Part shown: positions 55,965-64,000 of the stretch, piece by piece | Layout: every line of letters starts with the position of its first letter | Numbering within the stretch: position 1 is the first letter of the stretch | Assembly: GCA_950106755.1 (NCBI GenBank) | Contig: CATNNA010000005.1 | Span: 620,001 to 684,000 of the forward strand | Reading direction: 5' to 3' | Length of the DNA: 64,000 nucleotides | Source: Climacium dendroides | Taxonomy: Eukaryota > Streptophyta > Bryopsida > Hypnales > Climaciaceae | Program-made: the position numbers and the translations under genes | The notes under the pieces: generated by a model | The model's input: only the letters and a program-made list of their open reading frames with translations | Told to the model about the DNA's origin: nothing | Database searches by the model: none

Positions 55965-57379
55965 GTTTTGAAATCCATATCAAATGAAGAAGACACTGTA
56001 GGAAAGCAATAGGCTGGGTTGTCTTAAAACTAAGTTTTTCCATGAATCCTAATTATTTTGAACAATTGCAACTTGTGTGTTACGTTTTTGGATATGCTTG
56101 CACGTCAAACCGATATAATTTATTGGTTTGGGTTTTATTAAATACAGCATGATTTCTAGAGTATTTGTTTTGAAATCCATTTCAAATGTCAAAGACAGTG
56201 TAGGAAAGCAATAGGCTGGGTTGTCTTAAAGTTAAGTTTTTCCATGAATCCTAATTATTTTGAACAATTGCAACTTGTGTGTTACGTTTTTGGACATGCT
56301 TGCACGTCAAACCGATATAATTTATTGGTTTGGGTTTTATTAAATACAGCATGATTTCTAGAGTATTTGTTTTGAAATCCATTTCACATGAAGAAGACAG
56401 TGTAGGAAAGCAATAGGCTGGTTTGTCTTAAAGTTAAGTTTTTCCATGAATCCTAATTATTTTGAACAATTGCAACTTGTGTGTTACGTTTTTGGACATG
56501 CTTGCACGTCAAACCGATATAATTTATTGGTTTGGGTTTTATTAAATACAGCATGATTTCTAGAGTATTTGTTTTGAAATCCATTTCAAATGTCAAAGAC
56601 AGTGTAGGAAAGCAATAGGCTGGGTTGTCTTAAAGTTAAGTTTTTCCATGAATCCTAATTATTTTGAACAATTGCAACTTGTGTGTTACGTTTTTGGACA
56701 TGTTTGCACGTCAAACCGATATAATTTATTGGTTTGGGTTTTATTAAATACAGCATGATTTCTAGAGTATTTGTTTTGAAATCCAATTCACATGAAGAAG
56801 ACAGTGTAGGAAAGCAATAGGCTGGTTTGTCTTAAAGTTAAGTTTTTCCATGAATCCTAAATATTTTGAACAATTGCAACTTCTGTGTTACGTTTTTGGA
56901 CATGCTTGCACGTCAAACCGATATAATTTATTGGTTTGGGTTTGTATTAAATACAGCACGATTTCTAGAGTATTTGTTTTGAAATCCATATCAAATGAAG
57001 AAGACACTGTAGGAAAGCAATAGGCTGGGTTGTCTTAAAACTAAGTTTTTCCATGAATCCTAATTATTTTGAACAATTGCAACTTGTGTGTTACGTTTTT
57101 GGATATGCTTGCACGTCAAACCGATATAATTTATTGGTTTGGGTTTTATTAAATACAGCATGATTTCTAGAGTATTTGTTTTGAAATCCATTTCAAATGT
57201 CAAAGACAGTGTAGGAAAGCAATAGGCTGGTTTGTCTTAAAGTTAAGTTTTTCCATGAATCCTAATTATTTTGAACAAATGCAACTTGTGTGTTACGTTT
57301 TTGGACATGCTTGCACGTCAAACCGATATAATTTATTGGTTTGGTTTGTATTAAATACACCACGATTTCTAGAGTATTT
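55358..57379. repeat. Tandem duplication of a 5-monomer block (1,011 bp x 2)
   Basis: Bases 55358-56368 and 56369-57379 hold 'cacatg', 'tgtcaaagac' with 'gtttgcac', 'ccaattcac' with 'aacttctg' and the extra G in 'gggtttgtat', 'aaactaag' with 'ggatatgc', and 'tgtcaaagac'. 'ctaag' is at 56030 and 57041. The extra base makes each copy 1,011 bp, and the shared insertion proves common descent. Confidence 0.85.
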
Positions 57380-58995
57380 GTTCTGAAATCCATATCAAAT
57401 GAAGAAGACACTGTAGGAAAGCAATAGGCTGGGTTGTCTTAAAGTTAAGTTTTTCCATGAATCCTAATTATTTGGAACAATTGCAACTTGTGTGTTACGT
57501 TTTTGGACATGCTTGCACGTCAAACCGATATAATTTATTGGTTTGGTTTGTATTAAATACAGCATGATTTCTAGAGTATTTGTTTTGAAATCCATTTCAA
57601 ATGAAGAAGACACTATAGGAAAGCAATAGGCTGGTTTGTCTTAAAGTTAAGTTTTTCCATGAATCCTAATTATTTTGAACAATTGCAACTTGTGTGTTAC
57701 GTTTTTGGACATGCTTGCACGTCAAACCGATATAATTTATTGGTTTGGGTTTTATTAAATACAGCATGATTTCTAGAGTATTTGTTTTGAAATCCATTTC
57801 ACATGAAGAAGACAGTGTAGGAAAGCAATAGGCTGGTTTGTCTTAAAGTTAAGTTTTTCCATGAATCCTAATTATTTTGAACAACTGCAACTTGTGTGTT
57901 ACGTTTTTGGACATGCTTGCACGTCAAACCGATATAATTTATTGGTTTGGTTTGTATTAAATACACCACGATTTCTAGAGTATTTGTTTTGAAATCCATA
58001 TCAAATGAAGAAGACACTGTAGGAAAGCAATAGGCTGGGTTGTCTTAAAGTTAAGTTTTTCCATGAATCCTAATTATTTTGAACAATTGCAACTTGTGTG
58101 TTACGTTTTTGGACATGCTTGCACGTCAAACCGATATAATTTATTGGTTTGGGTTTTATTAAATACAGCATGATTTCTAGAGTATTTGTTTTGAAATCCA
58201 TTTCAAATGTCAAAGACAGTGTAGGAAAGCAATAGGCTGGGTTGTCTTAAAGTTAAGTTTTTCCATGAATCCTAATTATTTTGAACAATTGCAACTTGTG
58301 TGTTACGTTTTTGGACATGCTTGCACGTCAAACCGATATAATTTATTGGTTTGGGTTTTATTAAATACAGCATGATTTCTAGAGTATTTGTTTTGAAATC
58401 CATTTCACATGAAGAAGACAGTGTAGGAAAGCAATAGGCTGGTTTGTCTTAAAGTTAAGTTTTTCCATGAATCCTAATTATTTTGAACAATTGCAACTCG
58501 TGTGTTACGTTTTTGGACATGCTTGCACGTCAAACCGATATAATTTATTGGTTTGGTTTGTATTAAATACACCACGATTTCTAGAGTATTTGTTTTGAAA
58601 TCCATATCAAATGAAGAAGACACTGTAGGAAAGCAATAGGCTGGGTTGTCTTAAAGTTAAGTTTTTCCATGAATCCTAATTATTTTGAACAATTGCAACT
58701 TGTGTGTTACGTTTTTGGACATGCTTGCACGTCAAACCGATATAATTTATTGGTTTGGGTTTTATTAAATACAGCATGATTTCTAGAGTATTTGTTTTGA
58801 AATCCATTTCAAATGTCAAAGACAGTGTAGGAAAGCAATAGGCTGGGTTGTCTTAAAGTTAAGTTTTTCCATGAATCCTAATTATTTTGAACAATTGCAA
58901 CTTGTGTGTTACGTTTTTGGACATGCTTGCACGTCAAACCGATATAATTTATTGGTTTGGGTTTTATTAAATACAGCATGATTTCTAGAGTATTT
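57380..58995. repeat. Satellite monomers with no clear tandem block
   Basis: Eight monomers of the types common in the right half: 'accacg'-preceded 'ccatatc', 'ctatagg', 'cacatg', 'tgtcaaagac'. Private changes include 'gttctgaaatcc' near 57381, 'aacaactgc' near 57884 and 'aactcgtg' near 58498. A short pattern of 'cacatg', 'ccatatc', 'tgtcaaagac' recurs, but I could not fix a block boundary. Confidence 0.6.
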
Positions 58996-60611
58996 GTTTT
59001 GAAATCCATTTCAAATGTCAAAGACAGTGTAGGAAAGCAATAGGCTGGGTTGTCTTAAAGTTAAGTTTTTCCATGAATCCTAATTATTTTGAACAATTGC
59101 AACTTGTGTGTTACGTTTTTGGACATGCTTGCACGTCAAACCGATATAATTTATTGGTTTCGGTTTTATTAAATACAGCATGATTTCTAGAGTATTTGTT
59201 TTGAAATCCATTTCACATGAAGAAGACAGTGTAGGAAAGCAATAGGCTGGTTTGTCTTAAAGTTAAGTTTTTCCATGAATCCTAAATATTTTGAACAATT
59301 GCAACTTCTGTGTTACGTTTTTGGACATGCTTGCACGTCAAACCGATATAATTTATTGGTTTGGTTTGTATTAAATACAGCACGATTTCTAGAGTATTTG
59401 TTTTGAAATCCATATCAAATGAAGAAGACACTGTAGGAAAGCAATAGGCTGGGTTGTCTTAAAACTAAGTTTTTCCATGAATCCTAATTATTTTGAACAA
59501 TTGCAACTTGTGTGTTACGTTTTTGGACATGCTTGCACGTCAAACCGATATAATTTATTGGTTTGGGTTTTATTAAATACAGCATGATTTCTAGAGTATT
59601 TGTTTTGAAATCCATTTCACATGAAGAAGACAGTGTAGGAAAGCAATAGGCTGGTTTGTCTTAAAGTTAAGTTTTTCCATGAATCCTAATTATTTTGAAC
59701 AATTGCAACTTGTGTGTTACGTTTTTGGACATGCTTGCACGTCAAACCGATATAATTTATTGGTTTGGTTTGTATTAAATACACCACGATTTCTAGAGTA
59801 TTTGTTTTGAAATCCATATCAAATGAAGAAGACACTGTAGGAAAGCAATAGGCTGGGTTGTCTTAAAGTTAAGTTTTTCCATGAATCCTAATTATTTTGA
59901 ACAATTGCAACTTGTGTGTTACGTTTTTGGACATGCTTGCACGTCAAACCGATATAATTTATTGGTTTGGGTTTTATTAAATATAGCATGATTTCTAGAG
60001 TATTTGTTTTGAAATCCATTTCAAATGTCAAAGACAGTGTAGGAAAGCAATAGGCTGGGTTGTCTTAAAGTTAAGTTTTTCCATGAATCCTAATTATTTT
60101 GAACAATTGCAACTTGTGTGTTACGTTTTTGGACATGCTTGCACGTCAAACCGATATAATTTATTGGTTTCGGTTTTATTAAATACAGCATGATTTCTAG
60201 AGTATTTGTTTTGAAATCCATTTCACATGAAGAAGACAGTGTAGGAAAGCAATAGGCTGGTTTGTCTTAAAGTTAAGTTTTTCCATGAATCCTAAATATT
60301 TTGAACAATTGCAACTTCTGTGTTACGTTTTTGGACATGCTTGCACGTCAAACCGATATAATTTATTGGTTTGGTTTGTATTAAATACAGCACGATTTCT
60401 AGAGTATTTGTTTTGAAATCCATATCAAATGAAGAAGACACTGTAGGAAAGCAATAGGCTGGGTTGTCTTAAAACTAAGTTTTTCCATGAATCCTAATTA
60501 TTTTGAACAATTGCAACTTGTGTGTTACGTTTTTGGATATGCTTGCACGTCAAACCGATATAATTTATTGGTTTGGGTTTTATTAAATACAGCATGATTT
60601 CTAGAGTATTT
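58996..60611. repeat. 3-monomer string repeated at 5-monomer spacing (1,010 bp)
   Basis: The string 'tgtcaaagac' with 'ggtttcggtttt', 'cacatg' with 'aaatatt' and 'aacttctg', and 'aaactaag' occurs at 58996-59601 and 60006-60611. 'ctaag' is at 59465 and 60475. The third monomer differs (ggacatgc against ggatatgc). The two monomers between are 'cacatg' and 'ccatatc' types. Confidence 0.72.
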
Positions 60612-62631
60612 GTTTTGAAATCCATTTCAAATGTCAAAGACAGTGTAGGAAAGCAATAGGCTGGGTTGTCTTAAAGTTAAGTTTTTCCATGAATCCTAAT
60701 TATTTTGAACAATTGCAACTTGTGTGTTACGTTTTTGGACATGCTTGCACGTCAAACCGATATAATTTATTGGTTTGGGTTTTATTAAATACAGCATGAT
60801 TTCTAGAGTATTTGTTTTGAAATCCATTTCACATGATGAAGACAGTGTAGGAAAGCAATAGGCTGGTTTGTCTTAAAGTTAAGTTTTTCCATGAATCCTA
60901 ATTATTTTGAACAATTGCAACTTGTGTGTTACGTTTTTGGACATGCTTGCACGTCAAACCGATATAATTTATTGGTTTGGTTTGTATTAAATACACCACG
61001 ATTTCTAGAGTATTTGTTTTGAAGTCCATATCAAATGAAGAAGACACTGTAGGAAAGCAATAGGCTGGGTTGTCTTAAAGTTAAGTTTTTCCATGAATCC
61101 TAATTATTTGGAACAATTGCAACTTGTGTGTTCTGTTTTTGGACATGCTTGCACGTCAAACCGATATAATTTATTGGTTTGGGTTTTATTAAATACAGCA
61201 TGATTTCTAGAGTATTTGTTTTGAAATCCATTTCAAATGTCAAAGACAGTGTAGGAAAGCAATAGGCTGGGTTGTCTTAAAGTTAAGTTTTTCCATGAAT
61301 CCTAATTATTTTGAACAATTGCAACTTGTGTGTTACGTTTTTGGACATGCTTGCACATCAAACCGATATAATTTATTGGTTTGGGTTTTATTAAATACAG
61401 CATGATTTCTAGAGTATTTGTTTTGAAATCCATTTCAAATGTCATAGACAGTGTAGGAAAGCAATAGGCTGGTTTGTCTTAAAGTTAAGTTTTTCCATGA
61501 ATCCTAATTATTTTGAACAATTGCAACTTGTGTGTTACGTTTTTGGACATGCTTGCACGTCAAACCGATATAATTTATTGATTTGGGTTTTATTAAATAC
61601 AGCATGATTTCTAGAGTATTTGTTTTGAAATCCATTTCAAATGAAGAAGACAGTGTAGGAAAGCAATAGGCTGGTTTGTCTTAAAGTTAAGTTTTTCCAT
61701 GAATCCTAATTATTTTGAACAATTGCAACTTGTGTGTTACGTTTTTCGACATGCTTGCACGTCAAACCGATATAATTTATTGGTTTGGGTTTTATTAAAT
61801 ACAGCATGATTTCTAGACTATTTGTTTTGAAATCCATTTCAAATGAAGAAGACAGTGTAGGAAAGCAATAGGCTGGTTTGTCTTAAAGTTAAGTTTTTCC
61901 ATGAATCCTAATTATTTGGAACAATTGCAACTTGTGTGTTACGTTTTTGGACATGCTTGCACGTCAAACCGATATAATTTATTGGTTTGGGTTTTATTAA
62001 ATACAGCATGATTTCAAGAGTATTTGTTTTGAAATCCATTTCAAATGTCAAAGACAGTGTAGGAAAGCAATAGGCTGGTTTGTCTTAAAGTTAAGTTTTT
62101 CCATGAATCCTAATTATTTTGAACAATTGCAACTTGTGTGTTACGTTTTTGGACATGCTTGCACGTCAAACCGATATAATTTATTGGTTTGGTTTGTATT
62201 AAATACAGCACGATTTCTAGAGTATTTGTTTTGAAATCCATATCAAATGAAGAAGACACTGTAGGAAAGCAATAGACTGGGTTGTCTTAAAGTTAAGTTT
62301 TTCCATGAATCCTAAATATTTTGAACAATTGCAACTTCTATGTTACGTTTTTGGACATGCTTGCACGTCAAACCGATATAATTTATTGGTTTGGGTTCTA
62401 TTAAATACAGCATGATTTCTAGAGTATTTGTTTTGAAATCCATTTCACATGAAGAAGACAGTGTAGGAAAGCAATAGGCTGTTTTGTCTTAAAGTTAAGT
62501 TTTTCCATGAATCCTAATTATTTTGAACAATTGCAACTTGTGTGTTACGTTTTTGGACATGCTTGCACGTCAAACCGATATAATTTATTGGTTTGGTTTG
62601 TATTAAATACAGCACGATTTCTAGAGTATTT
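60612..62631. repeat. Right-flank satellite monomers of mixed older types
   Basis: Ten monomers in which uncommon variants cluster: 'cacatgatg' near 60832, 'ttctgttt' near 61131, 'cacatcaaacc' near 61356, 'tgtcatagac' near 61440, 'ttgatttggg' near 61580, 'gtttttcgac' near 61741, 'tctagacta' near 61813, 'tttcaagag' near 62013 and 'cttctatg' near 62337. Several echo types seen near 2.8 kb, 29.8 kb and 48-50 kb rather than the neighbouring blocks. Confidence 0.6.
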
Positions 62632-63641
62632 GTTTTGAAATCCATATCAAATGAAGAAGACACTGTAGAAATGCAATAGGCTGGTTTGTCTTAAAATTAA
62701 GTTTTTCCATGAATCCTAATTATTTTGAACAATTGCAATTTGTGTATTACGTTTTTGGACATGCTTGCACGTCAAACCGATATAATTTATTGGTTTGGTT
62801 TGTATGAAATACAGCACGATTTCTAGAGTATTTGTTTTGAAATCCATATCAAATGAAGAAGACACTGTAGAAATGCAATAGGCTGGTTTGTCTTAAAATT
62901 AAGTTTTTCCATGAATCCTAATTATTTTGAACAATTGCAATTTGTGTATTACGTTTTTGGACATGTTTGCACGTCAAACCGATATAATTTATTGGTTTGG
63001 GTTGTATTAAATACACCACGATTTCTAGAGTATTTGTTTTGAAATCCATTTCACATGAAGAAGACAGTGTAGGAAAGCAATAGGCTGTTTTGTCTTAAAG
63101 TTAAGTTTTTCCATGAATCCTAATTATTTTGAACAATTGCAACTTGTGTGTTACGTTTTTGGACATGCTTGCACGTCAAACCGATATAATTTATTGGTTT
63201 GGTTTGTATTAAATACAGCACGATTTCTAGAGTATTTGTTTTGAAATCCATATCAAATGAAGAAGACACTGTAGAAATGCAATAGGCTGGTTTGTCTTAA
63301 AATTAAGTTTTTCCATGAATCCTAATTATTTTGAACAATTGCAATTTGTGTCTTACGTTTTTGGACATGCTTGCACGTCAAACCGATATAATTTATTGGT
63401 TTGGTTTGTATTAAATACAGCACGATTTCTAGAGTATTTGTTTTGAAATCCATATCAAATGAAGAAGACACTGTAGAAATGCAATAGGCTGGTTTGTCTT
63501 AAAATTAAGTTTTTCCATGAATCCTAATTATTTTGAACAATTGCAACTTGTGTGTTACGTTTTTGGACATGCTTGCACGTCAAACCGATATAATTTATTG
63601 GTTTGGGTTTTATTAAATACAGCATGATTTCTAGAGTATTT
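62632..63641. repeat. Cluster of 'gtagaaatgc' monomers
   Basis: Four of five monomers (62632, 62834, 63238, 63440) carry 'gtagaaatgc' with 'ggctggtttg' and 'aaaattaag', most with 'gcaatttgtg'. Elsewhere this type is usually single between other types. The monomer at 63036 is 'cacatg' with 'ggctgttttg'. 'gtatgaaat' near 62804 is private. Confidence 0.65.
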
Positions 63642-64000
63642 GTTTTGAAATCCATATCAAATGAAGAAGACACTGTAGGAAAGCAATAGACTGGGTTGTC
63701 TTAAAATTAACTTTTTCCATGAATCCTAATTATTTGGAACAATTGCAACTTGTGTGTTACGTTTTTGGACATGCTTGCACGTCAAACCGATATAATTTAT
63801 TGGTTTGGGTTTTATTAAATACAGCATGATTTGTAGAGTATTTGTTTTGAAATCCATATCAAATGAAGAAGACACTGTAGGAAAGCAATAGACTGGGTTG
63901 TCTTAAAATTAACTTTTTCCATGAATCCTAATTATTTTGAACAATTGCAACTTGTGTGTTACGTTTTTGGACATGCTTGCACGTCAAACTGATATAATTT
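63642..64000. repeat. Recent single-monomer duplication at the right edge
   Basis: The two last monomers (63642 and 63844, the second cut by the window end) both carry 'aaaattaacttttt', where all other monomers have 'aag' before the T tract. They also share 'gactgggttg'. They differ at 'ttggaac' against 'ttgaac'. This is the smallest step of array growth, one unit copied next to itself. Confidence 0.7.

Larger units (their letters stand above)
1..64000. repeat. 202-bp satellite DNA array (about 317 head-to-tail monomers)
   Basis: The same 202-bp unit repeats from the first to the last base in one orientation. Phase-1 positions include 3, 205, 407, 7275, 35964, 46468 and 63844. The total drift from a perfect 202-bp grid is +9, matching ten one-base insertions (near 18345, 22390, 23397, 26431, 27440, 50380, 52490, 54220, 55930, 56941) and one deletion (near 49844). 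The consensus has 66 G or C in 202 positions. Almost every unit carries TCTAGA (phase 191) and CAATTG (phase 98), so a 202-bp digestion ladder is expected. Variation is mostly substitution between a limited set of types. Nothing interrupts the array. This architecture is known from eukaryotic centromeric, pericentromeric and subtelomeric satellites; the chromosomal location here is inferred. I do not recognise the family. Confidence 0.98.

Noticed and set aside
1..64000. CRISPR array or another spacer-based system
   Set aside because: The full 202-bp unit repeats without unique spacers, and no cas-like genes are present. Variation consists of scattered substitutions.
1..64000. CENP-B box in the monomer
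   Set aside because: No segment matches the core NTTCGNNNNANNCGGGN pattern. The 'ggtttcgttt' types share only a short TTCG and lack the CGGG part.
1..64000. tRNA, 5S rRNA or SINE-derived repeat
   Set aside because: No polymerase III B-box-like GGTTCGANNCC, no tRNA cloverleaf and no 5S-like internal control region. T5 tracts are present but explain nothing alone.
1..64000. Transposon, LTR or IS insertion in the array
   Set aside because: The phase register is kept throughout with only eleven one-base shifts, so no foreign segment or target-site duplication can be present.
1..64000. Telomere or subtelomere tract
   Set aside because: No TTAGGG-, TTTAGGG- or TTAGG-type tandem run on either strand. 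'agttaagg' is an isolated monomer variant.
1..64000. Naming the species or a known satellite family
   Set aside because: I could not match the monomer to any satellite I know. A database search of one monomer against repeat libraries would settle it.

Overview
The whole 64 kb window is one uninterrupted tandem satellite-DNA array. The monomer is 202 bp and about 33% G+C, and every copy lies in the same orientation. Taking the G of 'gttttgaaat' as monomer phase 1, the first copy starts at 3 and the last at 63,844, so 316 complete monomers lie between them plus a partial one at the end. The phase-1 positions add up exactly with eleven single-base indels in the window: ten insertions and one deletion. 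I see no gene, RNA gene, transposon, CRISPR array, telomere repeat or unique sequence on either strand. The few short minus-strand open frames are by-products of the satellite.

Arrays of this size and regularity are typical of eukaryotic centromeric or pericentromeric (sometimes subtelomeric) heterochromatin, read through by a long-read assembly. I do not recognise this monomer as a named satellite family and cannot say which organism it comes from. The near-nucleosomal unit length, A/T tracts and dyad-symmetric segments fit a centromere-type satellite, but centromere function is an inference.

Structure exists at three scales. (1) Within the monomer there are three dyads: phases 3-20, 127-142 and 143-165. 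The last two abut inside the most conserved part of the unit. (2) Between monomers, linked variant positions define recognisable types (for example 'gtagaaatgc', 'tgtcaaagac', 'accacg', 'cctcatt', 'aaactaag', 'ctatagg', 'agttaagg'). (3) Strings of types recur as higher-order blocks, but no single period rules the array. There are tandem or displaced block copies of 3, 4, 5, 6, 7, 12, 13, 19, 20, 21 and 45 monomers in different places, nested in one another. This looks like a history of repeated unequal exchange of variable size.

Layout: 1-29 kb is an older-looking mosaic of one set of types, with nested 14-, 13-, 6-, 21-, 6- and 20-mer copies. From about 29 to 31 kb the type set changes. From 31 to 61 kb 'cacatg', 'accacg', 'tgtcaaagac' and 'aaactaag' types dominate, with tandem 5-, 12-, 7-, 13-, 4-, 19- and 5-mers. 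From 61 to 64 kb types resembling those near 48-50 kb return, ending in two successive monomers with a private variant. Block edges given as round numbers were located by eye to within about one monomer. Edges given to the base were placed on monomer phase 1 where the types on both sides were checked.
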